NCBI GenBank assembly: GCA_016648135.1
Contig: JADDOH010008032.1
Location: 88,687-152,686, forward strand
Direction of reading: 5' to 3'
Length of the DNA: 64,000 nucleotides
Origin: Agrypnia vestita
Lineage: Eukaryota; Arthropoda; Insecta; Trichoptera; Phryganeidae
Within the stretch, counting starts at the first letter, position 1, and each line of letters opens with the position of its first letter. The position numbers and the translations under genes are program-made. Below the pieces are notes generated by a model. That model ran no database searches. It saw nothing but the letters and a program-made list of their open reading frames with translations, and was not told the origin of the DNA. Below are positions 55,207 through 64,000 of this stretch, one piece after another.

Positions 55207-55728
55207 GGGTAGAGCCGCATTCATGGCAATATGTAATTATTTATATATTTTCTCATAGGTTCATGTAAATACGATTGAATTGGTCTCCTCCAAGCCAAGA
55301 TTGAATCCCTGTCACTGCGGGAAAATCCTGCCACATGAACAAACAAACACCATGTCGGGTTATGTTTGTTTGTTTACCCGTACAAAGTATCCCATTAGAT
55401 TTGGAGATACGACGGTGCACTGGGCATTGGACGCGTGCTGGTGGCACATCCTTTCATCCAAAATCTGTGGTACGCTAGCCTCCAGACTGTACTTAACTCA
55501 CAATGTCATTCAGCGGGCGCGAAATCCACTGTCAAAAAATCATATTTACACTGCTACACAAGCCTTTGTAATATTTCGTCTCATAACTTCAGAGAGCAAA
55601 TATTTATGACAAATATTTTTTTCTCAATCCCTTCAAATAATTCTCCTATAGTATTAAATTCAGTTCATACTACATACTAAAAATGTTCTCAGGTTATCAC
55701 GGCAGTTCAAAATCTTCCGTGTATAGTT

Positions 55729-56220
55729 TTCTGGGATATTCTGCCGTGTGTATGTGACCTCTTTGGCCGACGTCTCGGATCCATCATCATGACAGATGTG
55801 ATGAGTGTGTGTTGAAGTGTAGGTTAAGTATTGTCTTGCAATACCGTACCGAAGTCAGGGTGTGTCCAAGTTTGTGTTAGGTTAAGTACTGGATTGCAGT
55901 ACCGTGTCGAAAGCAGGGTTTGTACGTCTTGATGTAGTGCGTTGTGCGGAGACAGGTGCTGTCAAGAATTTCTGTAGCGTTATGTCACTGTTTTATCTAC
56001 TGTCAAGTGTCGGATTGCGCGGATCGTCGATTTAATTGATCCTGCAGCGCCGGATACCACGAGGTTTTTAACTTAAACCCTTATTTACCGGGTGCTTATA
56101 TATTTCGATTTCCCCTTTGACCAAGCGCGTGTGGTGACTCTTGGGCTTTCCTAAGATTTTCGACTCAAACGAAAAACATCGGCCAGAGAGGTCACATGTA
56201 CGCGGCAGAATAACCCAGAA
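55729..56220. mobile_element. Family F element bounded by inverted ends
   Basis: Left arm 55729-55773 (TTCTGGGATATTCTGCCGTG, then ATGTGACCTCTTTGGCCGAC) and right arm 56177-56220 (CATCGGCCAGAGAGGTCACA, GCGGCAGAATAACCCAGAA) are inverted copies at roughly 85 percent. The left arm leads into a degraded hammerhead-type core (GGATCC next to GAGACG, first box lost). The 400-bp interior is GC-richer and unassigned, with no open frame. It is related to 6038-6110 and to the hairpin at 24.6 kb. Confidence 0.55.
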
Positions 56221-56725
56221 TCTACACAAGATATTACATACTAGTTCAATTTTTCCATACCCCCTTATTTTCTCGTTTCGTTGTGAAGTTTCACGTAATT
56301 GAATTCGACTAAAAAAATGGCACGTGAATACGGACTTTTAATATTGAAATGTTATCCGTAGTCCATTTAGTCTTTTCTGATATTCTTTCCGTTTAGAATC
56401 ATTATTTTTCTTGCCTGATTGGATACATTTGATAAGTATAAGAGAAAGGGGATTTTTATTATTTTCTATTGAATAGTTTTAATCAGAATACTAGGGTCTA
56501 CTGGATCGCCTTTATATTAAAATTATTATTTATTTATGAAGTTCGACAAAGGACGATCAGTCCCTGGAAAATAAAACGAGATTCGCGAACGGTTTGAATT
56601 ATTTCCAATTTCTTTCAATCCGTTCAGTTAAAATAAATTGAATCTTGCGCACGCACGCGGTTTATTTTAAATTTTCAAGAAAACACTTTGTGGCTTGACA
56701 TTGTAAGACATTTAAGAATAAATTA
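56221..56725. other. AT-rich spacer, nothing recognised
   Basis: No supported features. Confidence 0.45.
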
Positions 56726-56727
56726 AG

Positions 56728-56935
56728 ATTTAAACCACTTTATTGCTATATGTTTATCAACTAGTTTCGGTTGGACTCAACCTTCTTCAGGACAATTATA
56801 GGTAATATAGACTAATCTAAGTACAGAAATTTATAAAGAGAGAAAGAAAAACAGAGAGGGACAGAGTGTCAACTAGGTTGGGGGGGAGAGAAGGGGGGGA
56901 GTTAAGTGAAGATAGAGGGAACAGCTTTAAAAGCG
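56728..56935 (-). mobile_element. PLE-type end with hammerhead-core motif
   Basis: On the minus strand: CTGAAGA, A, GGTTG-AGTC-CAACC, GAAAC (56764-56790), then TAAAGTGGTTTAAATCTTAA. Upstream of the motif on the same strand lie purine/pyrimidine-biased tracts (G runs at 56880-56905). The layout equals that of 32.6 and 43.1 kb, but no coding tail is recognisable. The minus frame at 56817-57014 ends in a proline/serine-rich stretch (LSSLNSPPSLPPNLVDTLS) that may be the decayed PLE tail. Confidence 0.6.
56764..56790 (-). ncRNA. Hammerhead-core motif
   Basis: CTGAAGA, linker A, perfect stem GGTTG/CAACC with loop AGTC, then GAAAC. Confidence 0.6.
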
Positions 56936-57048
56936 GTTTATTTTGTATACACGTGCGTATATATAGAATATAGCGGTTTATTTTATATATCCGTGCGTGC
57001 AAAAATAGCCACATCCACTTTTTTGTTATTTTTTAAATTTTATTTTTG

Positions 57049-57070
57049 TAATGAATGAATGAATGAATGA
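57049..57070 (+). repeat. (ATGA)n microsatellite
   Basis: Five to six ATGA units in a row. Confidence 0.9.
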
Positions 57071-57204
57071 AACACTATCAGAATACGGATTTCTTATGCG
57101 GAGTTTAGCGTTTGATGAAGAAAGAGCATTAATAGCTCCACTGAGAATCTTGTGTACCACAACAAGATCGGTATTTATTGTTTTTTTAATGTTCTAGGCT
57201 TCAA

Positions 57205-57487
57205 AAGGCTGTAACTGTAACTAGTACATATTGCACACTGGCTCTCTCTATTGTGAAGTGAACACATCACAAAAAAGTGCATATAATTTACGCCCTCGAA
57301 AGTAGTAATCAGTCCGCCCTCTACCTCCGCGGGTAAAGGTCGTCCTCCTGATGACGTTGAATAAGAATTCAACGAAACGTCGAGAATCGTCTCTCGGAAA
57401 AACATACGGTTCGTATAAAATATCCGCAACCAGTTACAGTTAAATATGTCTAACGACCGTAATAACAACCTTAACTCTTTATTAAAT
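57205..57487 (+). mobile_element. Penelope-like element PLE-A, terminal copy
   Basis: Aligns with 48658-48890 (GTAACTAGTACATATTGCAC, AATTTACGCCCTCGAAAGTA, GGTCGTCCTCCTGATGACGT). It continues through the hammerhead-type core (57348-57378), GCAACCAGTTACAGTTAAAT and ATGTCTAACGACCGTAATAA to CTCTTTATTAAA, the outer end. The last part is the inverse of 48168-48216. Only the 3' region is present; a small coding remnant of the endonuclease tail may survive at 57205-57290. Confidence 0.75.
57348..57378 (+). ncRNA. Hammerhead-core motif
   Basis: CTGATGA, C, perfect 7-bp stem GTTGAAT/ATTCAAC with loop AAGA, then GAAAC. One stem pair differs from the 48795 copy with pairing kept, evidence that the stem was under selection when the copies diverged. 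Confidence 0.65.
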
Positions 57488-58360
57488 AACATATTGTCAC
57501 GTGTCGTGGCTGCGGGAGGAATGAATGAAAATTTTATTAGATTAGAATGTCCATTAGATTAGAATTATATTCTCGAATATTTTAGATGTTTCCCGAAAGC
57601 CGTAGAACATCGTAGACCGTTCTAGATTATTTTAGTGTTGTGGCCAGTGACAGTATATAGCCGAGTTAAATTGGTAACGATCGCTACTGCAATTGACGGA
57701 TGCTACAAGAGTTAAATATATAACTGGATGCCGTTTGCAAGACTCCCTTTATTGTCAAGCATATTTTAAATAAATAAAACACGTTATTCACTAATTTCGT
57801 TAAATGCCTTCAAATTATTCCTGGATGCTAAACTTGTAATAATACTTTCGTTTCCTCTTCGTGCAATGTAGTCAAAAATGTGAGGAAACTTTAGAAACAT
57901 TTGGTTAAAAGCAATGTGGATTAATCTGTCTGTTCAATGTATATGTCAAATGTTTTTAAGCTTCAATCTTTGCATTCTGTTGATATTACGGTCCAAGATA
58001 CTATTCTGAACTACAGCAATATGGAAAACACGAAAATTCTCATTAGTCACGTCCTTTCTGTTTTTCTATATTAAGAAAATCTTATTCAACTTGTTATGCT
58101 CTTATTCTTATTATTCGAACAGTAAGGAATATTTATTAATATATTCCTTAATCTCCTTTGATAAATTCAGGAATACCTGGAGGATTCCCGGGAATCGTGG
58201 GTAAGCGCTCTACAGAGCTATTATGCTAAGAGTCACTTCGCAACAAGGGCTTTGTACGACGCCACTCGACCTCCTTTTACTCGCGGTCTTGCACTTTTAG
58301 TAATATTTCAAAGGGATCTACGCAAAGATGAATCTTGAAATAGAAGAATACCCATCTAAT
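57488..58360. other. Spacer, nothing recognised
   Basis: No supported features. Confidence 0.45.
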
Positions 58361-58363
58361 TAG

Positions 58364-58505
58364 CAGTGATGTACAAGATACCCTATACAAAGTATCTGGA
58401 ATACAAAATGCAAGATACTTTAAAATCAGATACCAGATACAAATAACTTTCTGGAATGGTATCTGAAAAACTAGATACAAAATACGTATCTTCCAAATAC
58501 TTTTT
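58364..58505 (+). mobile_element. Possible hAT-type end with iterated AGATAC motif
   Basis: CAGTGATGTACAAGATACCC starts the segment. GATAC/GTATC and close variants recur about ten times in 140 bp, in both orientations. CAGTG-type termini with dense subterminal repeats are typical of hAT elements. No matching right end or 8-bp target duplication was found, so only an end fragment may be present. Confidence 0.35.
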
Positions 58506-58564
58506 AAAAATTAAATTCTTTATTAATATTTATAGCATCAACTTTTTGGTTAGAAATTATAACA

Positions 58565-58745
58565 GATTGTTAGTTAACTTAGTAAAAACCACTACCAGAT
58601 TTTAGGTCTACCGGTTTCGAGACGTACCCGTCTCTTCGTCAGGACCAACACTACACTACTATATTCACAACACTATGCACCCCAACCGTAGTATTGTTAA
58701 ACTTTCACCAATATTGATCACATGCGTGTTAATCTTGTAGAGTAG
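58565..58745 (-). mobile_element. PLE-type end with hammerhead-core motif
   Basis: On the minus strand: CTGACGA, A, GAGACG-GGTA-CGTCTC, GAAACC (58614-58642), then GGTAGTGGTTTTTACTAAGT and TAACTAACAA. The AGTGGT...ACTAAGTTAA end is shared with 32.55 and 43.07 kb, although the stem sequences are unrelated. No coding tail is seen. Confidence 0.6.
58614..58642 (-). ncRNA. Hammerhead-core motif
   Basis: CTGACGA, linker A, perfect 6-bp stem GAGACG/CGTCTC with loop GGTA, then GAAAC. N7 is C here, a position that tolerates any base in hammerheads. Confidence 0.6.
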
Positions 58746-58904
58746 GACATTCCGATAGTGAATCATCATAATCTTCTAGTGATGAAGATTTAAACGGCAT
58801 AGAAGAATTGATTCGCGATTCTGGTTAGAAACCACAATGTAAGATTTTAAAAACGGTGGTTTAATATAACATCTCTTTGATATTGCAGATTATGTGGCAA
58901 TAAA

Positions 58905-59150
58905 AACAATCATTCATCCGTATTCTGAACTAAGCAATATTGCTATTTCTTATGTTTGACAGGTTTGAAATTAATCAATTCAATCAATTAGAAAGCTCAT
59001 TATTCATAATTGTGAATAACTTAAGGTTTTTTACGCGTTAGAGCTTTCTGATTGTTTAATTCATTAATTTCAAACATGTCAAACTTAAAACATCGAAATT
59101 GGCGGCAATACAATGTTATACATACCTGTCAAGATTGAGATAAAGATTTG
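58905..59150. mobile_element. Palindromic MITE P, copy 2
   Basis: AAGCAATATTGCTATTTCTT, GGTTTGAAATTAATCAATTC, AATTAGAAAGCTC and a centre ATTGTGAATAACTTAAGGTT, mirrored by AGAGCTTTCTGATTG, TTAATTTCAAACATG and AAATTGGCGGCAATACAATG. The same palindrome is at 35385-35706. Confidence 0.7.
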
Positions 59151-59519
59151 GCATCTCAATGTTGCTATTTTTAGAATAGCACAGATTGTTATACTAAGTG
59201 TCTTTAAAAACATTGCATTTTTAATTGGTTAAAATCATATAAAACGATTTTAACCAATTAAGCCAGCTTTAGATAACAAACCTCACTGTCAATCTACGTC
59301 GTTTATATGCACGTTGGTGATAGTGAATCCGAACATTTCCCACATTCCATAATCTATCGGCACAGCGGTATTGGTACACATTAATATTTATTTCAACGTG
59401 ATCGCTTTTCGTGATTCGCTTAAACGATGATCGCATTTATGTAGATTCATAATAATAATTGTTCTTTTAAAAAGACTGCCGTACTTAGCCCACAACGGAA
59501 CTCATTTCTCACTGTGGCC
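59151..59519. other. AT-rich spacer
   Basis: TTAATTGGTTAAAATCATAT and the following ACGATTTTAACCAATTAA (59220-59262) form a short inverted repeat. Nothing else. Confidence 0.5.
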
Positions 59520-59740
59520 TTAATAGGCCTTAATAGTCAGCGCAATAAGGGCTTTAGCCCCGACAACGCTGTCTTTCCGGGAGTCCGAGGTGCCGTGGTG
59601 GCATCGTGTCCATCGGGACCCGAGTAGGTGGGGCGCTCCGGAGGCGCACTTTGTGGCCAGGACCCACGTAGCACCAGGATGGACTGGAAGAGGGCGCCGT
59701 GGATCTGCATTGCGGGGGGTCCGAAGGCTCCAGTCACGAG
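59520..59740. other. GC-rich unique flank of the minisatellite
   Basis: Base composition matches the adjacent 105-bp repeat, not the AT-rich host DNA. On the minus strand it extends the open frames of the array to a stop near 59520 (ending DSVVGAKALIALTIKAY in one frame). It contains one diverged ACCCACGTAGCACCAGG block resembling the repeat's CCCACGTAGCACCTGG. Probably the parent sequence of the array, possibly retroelement-derived. No domain recognised. Confidence 0.45.
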
Positions 59741-60469
59741 CGGTGCTGAGGCTGTGATGGCAGCCTGAGTGTCTGGATGACACTGAAGCGCGCTGTGGAG
59801 GTATCCCGCCTGGAGGCGGGCGGGAAGTTCCCACGTAGCACCTGGCGGTGCTGAGGCTGTGATGGCAGCCTGAGTGTCTGGATGACACTGAAGCGCGCTG
59901 TGGAGGTATCCCGCCTGGAGGCGGGCGGGAAGTTCCCACGTAGCACATGGCGGTGCTGAGGCTGTGAAGGCAGCCTGAGTGTCTGGATGACACTGAAGCG
60001 CGCTGTGGAGGTATCCCGCCTGGAGGCGGGCGGGAAGTTCCCACGTAGCACCTGGCGGTGCTGAGGCTGTGAAGGCAGCCTGAGTGTCTGGATGACACTG
60101 AAGCGCGCTGTGGAGGTATCCCACCTGGAGGCGGGCGGGAAGTTCCCACGTAGCACCTGGCGGTGCTGAGGCTGTGAAGGCAGCCTGAGTGTCTGGATGA
60201 CACTGGAGCGCGCTGTGGAGGTATCCCGCCTGGAGGCGGGCGGGAAGTTCCCACGTAGCACCTGGCGGTGCTGAGGCTGTGAAGGCAGCCTGAGTGTCTG
60301 GATGACACTGAAGCGCGCTGTGGAGGTATCCCGCCTGGAGGCGGGCGGGAAGTTCCCACGTAGCACCTGGCGGTGCTGAGGCTGTGATGGCAGCCTGAGT
60401 GTCTGGATGACACTGAAGCGCGCTGTGGAGGTATCCCGCCCGGGGGGCGGGCGGGAAGTTCCCACGACG
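59741..60469 (-). repeat. GC-rich minisatellite, seven near-identical 105-bp units
   Basis: Units begin CGGTGCTGAGGCTGTGA at 59741, 59846, 59951, 60056, 60161, 60266 and 60371. They differ by only one or two bases each (for example TGATGG/TGAAGG). Because 105 is a multiple of three and the unit lacks stops, three minus frames stay open (up to 297 codons at 59520-60413, encoding 35-residue repeats such as SSRHSGCLHSLSTARCYVGT then SRPPPGGIPPQRASV). All three frames being open argues that this is repeat structure, not protein selection. Near identity implies recent expansion or strong homogenisation. Confidence 0.9.
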
Positions 60470-60724
60470 GTAACAGATCTAGGTATAGTTTAGGCTTAGT
60501 ATAGGGGTTAATGGAGATTAGGTTAGTTTAGTATAGGCCTACTTAAGTTTAGTTAAGTCTGGTATGTATCTCCCTATTTGTCACGTAAATATTTGTATCT
60601 CTTTATGTAAATATGCACTTCTTACTCTTATTCTTGCTAATTTCTCATGTAAATATACAAGAATTACTGTCGACAGAACCAGACTTATTATTTTGTACCT
60701 CCTTTCCGAATATCAGCGACCCAT
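60470..60724. other. Spacer, nothing recognised
   Basis: TTAGTATAGG-like words recur at 60480-60550. No coding evidence. Confidence 0.45.
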
Positions 60725-60890
60725 GTGGATGGTTGTGCGTGTGTGTGTGGCGGCACGCATACAGCCAAGATCAGACCGCTCGGCTGCGCGGGTGGGTGCG
60801 AATCCCGCCCGCTGAAGGGCGCCGATCTTGGAGAGATCCGCGCCCCCCGCCCGGCGCTTTGTGAGAATGTGCCCGGGCGGGAGACGTCGC
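60725..60890 (+). other. CpG-rich block with SINE-like B box
   Basis: GGGTGCGAATCCCGCCCGC (about 60790-60808) resembles an RNA polymerase III B box in a SINE. It is followed by GATCCGCGCCCCCCGCCCGG and GTGCCCGGGCGGGAGACG. Upstream AAGATCAGACCGCTCGGCTG could include an A box but is imperfect. Possibly a GC-rich SINE of a third family. Confidence 0.35.
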
Positions 60891-60900
60891 AATATTATAA

Positions 60901-61570
60901 CTGATAAAATTTTACTAGTAACAGTTTGTTAATTTTCCGTTTGCTAAATTCCTTAACAAAAGCAATATATTTATTTAATTTACACGTATAACATTGAATG
61001 TCTATTCTCATGGTGCCACATATCCTTGGTTTCATAAGAAATGCTTGTGTACTAATCATTGTTTATATATATTGTTACTTTTATATTGTTCATTTCTCTT
61101 AAATATGTTTTATTTCTATTAAGATTTTTTACTTATCAACTTTAAAGCGTGTTTTGTGTTAGGTATATAAAAATCCTTTCATTCCTTACTTAAAATCATT
61201 ACTTTCTTGTGCTGTAAAAGCTCACCAGGGCGTTGATAAAAAAAAATAAAAAATGCAATAGAAATAAAGCTCAAACGCAAACATGCTGATTTAAATATCG
61301 CATGCCAATAATTATAGCGTAATAAATCTACATTCATAAATCTACATAGATTTTCCATGGCGGATTATATGGGTAGAAATTAAACATTCTAGAACCAGGT
61401 TCGCACATAACGACGTACTGTATCTCTCGTTTAGCTAAAAAAAATCCACTTTAAAAATAAAATATAAGGGTATCATTACTAGTTACGAAAGGTATGCGCA
61501 CTAACTTATTAAAGAGAAAAAATTAACAAATGTCTCTAGCAGAGATCATAGTAATATATTAATGATTCTT
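60901..61570. other. AT-rich spacer, nothing recognised
   Basis: No supported features. Confidence 0.45.
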
Positions 61571-61574
61571 TATT

Positions 61575-61770
61575 CGAACATATAGAACTTTAAAAAAAAA
61601 GATAATGTGTGGATGTTCTTACTATGGAATTGGTGAACGTTGCATTGTGTACAGTGATTACTTAAGCCAGCTCATATAAGTTTTAAGCCCCGAGAGACCC
61701 CCGTTTAAGAGACTTCATCCACTTTTCTTATATATAAATTAGTTACGTCTTTGTGAGATTTCTATAATTT
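61575..61770. repeat. Dispersed repeat DR1, copy 4
   Basis: GTGTGGATGTTCTTACTATG, GGTGAACGTTGCATTGTGTA, ACTTAAGCCAGCTCATATAA and GTTACGTCTTTGTGAGATTT match blocks of copies 1 and 3. Confidence 0.6.
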
Positions 61771-61993
61771 ATCCTTTATTCATTATTAACTTTTTTACCT
61801 TATTTATCACCTTGGGACAAAATCCAGTCAGTGTGTTCTTAGAACATATGTACTTTCATATAAAATATTGTTTAAAAAAATGTGTTCATCATCATCATCT
61901 CCACCCCCTTGTCCAAGTAGGGTCGGTGGCCCAAAGACTCGACAAGCCAAAAAAAGTGTGTCGAAAAACCACATTTACCATTTACCAAAAAAC

Positions 61994-62036
61994 GGTGGAA
62001 GTAGAACTAGTTGGGTAGAGTGGTTCTACTTCCACC
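61994..62036. repeat. 14-bp hairpin
   Basis: GGTGGAAGTAGAAC (61994-62007) and GTTCTACTTCCACC (62023-62036) are perfect complements around a 15-base loop. Confidence 0.75.
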
Positions 62037-63507
62037 AATTAATGAATTCCACAATTTTCCGAAAATAAATAGTAAGACCACAATTTAGAGGCAACATGAG
62101 ATGAATTAGAGCAGCTTAACTTCTCTCAGTTCCACGCCCCGCTGCAATAATCTCACAAATTTCGTTCTTTCAATGCCCACGGGGCTCGAAACGTCAAACG
62201 AAAGGTCCTCTAAGCTCGTCAAGTGAATGGTCAAAACTATGTGTTTTCTTTTTTTTTAACATTTCGAAGCGAATTAAACTAAGTTGCAAACCTTAAGCAG
62301 GTTTTGTAGCAGTAAAAAAATTGAAAGGCTTGCGCATAAAGCTATGTTTTTAATACGTCCAACAATATTTATTTATTTATAACAGCATATTAACATATTA
62401 ACAAATATAAATAATGGTTTATAAAATAATGCCAATTACAAATTTTCCACTGAATATAGTAATTTCATTTAATTTAAGTTAATTTAATTTAATTTAACAG
62501 CGAGTGGAGAGGGTGGAGGGGAATGTGGGACGAGAATATAAGTGAAGATAAATTGTACGAATTAGTTTGGGTGCGGTTGTGTAGATATTGTTTGTTTTAT
62601 GTTTCTTATCGTCGAGTTGAAAATGTCAATGTGGTGATAGTTTGTGTTAAATGAATTTGTGGATCTTTACATAAAGGAGTTTTGTTTTGAGTTGGTCTAA
62701 CATAAAGGGAGATGAAAAGTAGGTGAGTGTCCGTTATTGCGAGTTGGGATGTGGTAAGATATTCTTGAAGAAGTTCCGGACTATCAACTAGATTGTGTGT
62801 GATTTATGAAGAATGTACAATGTATGCTTAAAGTGACTGAAGGAAAAGTAATTTAACGAGACAAAATCTCAAAAAAATATTTTAGGTTTTTTCTTTTATA
62901 GTTACAAATTTATGCCCGCGAGAAACACACCGCCGTTCTGCTTTATAACTTCAGGTAACCTTGTCTGGTCGAGACTTCGCGACAGATGAGACAGAATGAA
63001 AGCGCTGGCGGTTTGAAATAAAATGAGAAAATTTAACATAAGCACACACGTCACCGCGGAATCCTCTGTTCGCGCTGTTTTTTCTCCCACTTTGTATGCA
63101 AAATGTCAGGACGCCGGGAAAGGGACGTCTCGAGGCGCGCGCTCTCCCGGGCGACTACTGTGCCATCTCGTTGTGAGAATTTCATTACTTTTGTAGCGCC
63201 GGTGAATCGGTCCGCTGGAGCAGTCGCTGAACGAGGGAGCGCCCACAATGGATCTAATCCGTCGAGTTTACGCGGATTCGCGTCGACTCTTTGTGGGGTC
63301 CCATTGTGTGGGGTAATTAATCGGGCGAACGTGAATAGAACCTGCTATTACGCGTAATTTCCACTCATCCATTATTATGGCAATAGGTTTAGATAATTTA
63401 GAGCAATGGAATAAATTGCTCGCGCATGCCTATATGGAGAGTGTAACAGACCAATTTATATGGGCTCCATACGTACATCGTTGGATCATTGGAGAATAAA
63501 ACTAATA
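62037..63507. other. Spacer with a GC-richer block at 63040-63340
   Basis: Mirror frames at 63051-63357 overlap on both strands without domains. The GC-richer patch could be a gene promoter or exon edge, but there is no evidence beyond composition. The rest holds nothing that I can support. Confidence 0.35.
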
Positions 63508-64000
63508 TTAGGTCCTTACATATGAAATTGGCGTTTAGTATGGGAGGAACATAAAACCGATTTTTTTTTATTATAATATTTTTATTTAATCAAAGTTTGT
63601 ACCATTGCTATCTATGCACTTTTGCCATCTCATAGGTAGTTCATCGATCCCTTTACTAAAAAAACCATTCGGACGGGAATCAATAAAATCTTTGAAGGCG
63701 GTTTGGACTGCCCCATCGGAGTTGAATTTTTTCCTTTGCAAGAAGTTATCCAAATTTCGAAAAAAATGGTAATCTGTTGGGGCAAGGTCCGGAGAGTACG
63801 GTGGATGTCTTAGACATTCCAATTGAAGCTCCTCTAATTTGGTAGCCGTCTGTTGTGCAGTGTGTGGTCTAGCGTTATCATGAAGCAGCAGTGGCCTAGA
63901 GCTATTAACCAGCCTCGGTTGTTTAGCAGCTAGCTTTTCCATCATGGTTTGCAGTTGCTGACAATAGACATCTGCCGTAATCGTCTGGCCAGATTTAAGA
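63508..64000 (-). mobile_element. mariner element, copy 2 (runs off the window)
   Basis: Preceded by TA (63506-63507), it starts TTAGGTCCTTACATATGAAA. It is identical to 16912-17405 apart from about eight substitutions or small indels. Only the transposase C-terminal end is inside the window, so whether the internal deletion of copy 1 is shared cannot be told here. Confidence 0.93.
63586..64000 (-). CDS. mariner transposase, C-terminal part (partial, open to window edge)
   Basis: The frame is open from the stop at 63586 to the last base. It reads in from LKSGQTITADVYCQQLQT through MMEKLAAKQPRLVNSSRPLL, LHDNARPHTA (second catalytic Asp), HPPYSPDLAPTDYHFF (third Asp, D34D spacing) and RNLDNFLQRKKFNSDGAVQT to IDSNGTNFD. 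Differences from copy 1 are three residues (S for R after LVN, R for L in IDSRPNG, N for Y near the end). The first catalytic Asp and DNA-binding region would lie beyond the window, so intactness is unknown. Confidence 0.85.
   Translation of the reverse strand, partial: LKSGQTITADVYCQQLQTMMEKLAAKQPRLVNSSRPLLLHDNARPHTAQQTATKLEELQLECLRHPPYSPDLAPTDYHFFRNLDNFLQRKKFNSDGAVQTAFKDFIDSRPNGFFSKGIDELPMRWQKCIDSNGTNFD

Noticed and set aside
59520..60413. 297-codon minus frame as a repetitive protein gene
   Set aside because: All three minus frames are open across the array because the 105-bp unit has no stops and is a multiple of three. No start context, domain or codon bias favours one frame.

Overview
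This window looks like intergenic or intronic DNA from an insect nuclear genome. A moth or butterfly is the best guess. It is AT-rich and has no operons, no bacterial-type genes, and no open reading frame that I can defend as a host gene. The species guess is an inference from the mix of transposon families, the insect telomere-type TTAGG runs near 2.65 kb, and dispersed tRNA-derived SINEs. The longest open frames are either artefacts of a GC-rich 105-bp tandem repeat (59.5-60.5 kb) or pieces of transposons.

Almost everything recognisable is mobile DNA, mostly non-autonomous or broken. DNA transposons: two mariner copies (16.9-18.0 kb, internally deleted; 63.5 kb to the window end), two PIF/Harbinger-derived elements with TTA target duplications (4.1-4.7 and 21.8-22.5 kb), two ~900-bp elements with GGGGGG-starting ends, one flanked by TTAA on both sides (1.5-2.4 and 27.3-28.2 kb), a 2-kb pogo/Tigger-like element (39.99-42.02 kb) with a retroelement nested in it, a probable hAT end (58.4 kb) and several palindromic MITEs. 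Retroelements: C-terminal pieces of several non-LTR retrotransposon lineages (11.6, 13.6, 30.0, 40.8, 44.2, 44.8, 46.2, 52.2 kb), two SINE copies, and many 3' ends of Penelope-like elements (PLEs), some still coding for a GIY-YIG endonuclease tail.

The most interesting signal is a recurring short RNA-structure motif: CTGANGA, then a perfect or near-perfect 4-8 bp stem with a small loop, then GAAAC (once GAAAG). It appears at ten or more places and in at least six different sequence families, with the box sequences kept while the stem sequence changes by paired substitutions. This matches the catalytic core of hammerhead ribozymes, which are known from PLE terminal repeats and from small PLE-dependent retrozymes. 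Several copies sit in head-to-head inverted pairs, including an uninterrupted 2 x 87 bp hairpin that is flanked by a 13-bp target duplication and has a related empty site elsewhere in the window.

A second dispersed family (family S, eight full or partial copies at 20.3, 24.1, 25.3, 25.6, 28.5, 29.1, 47.0 and 54.8 kb) shares a conserved ~100-bp core and inverted ACTCCCTTT blocks. I cannot assign it to a known superfamily. Long AT-rich stretches between these elements show no gene that I can support.
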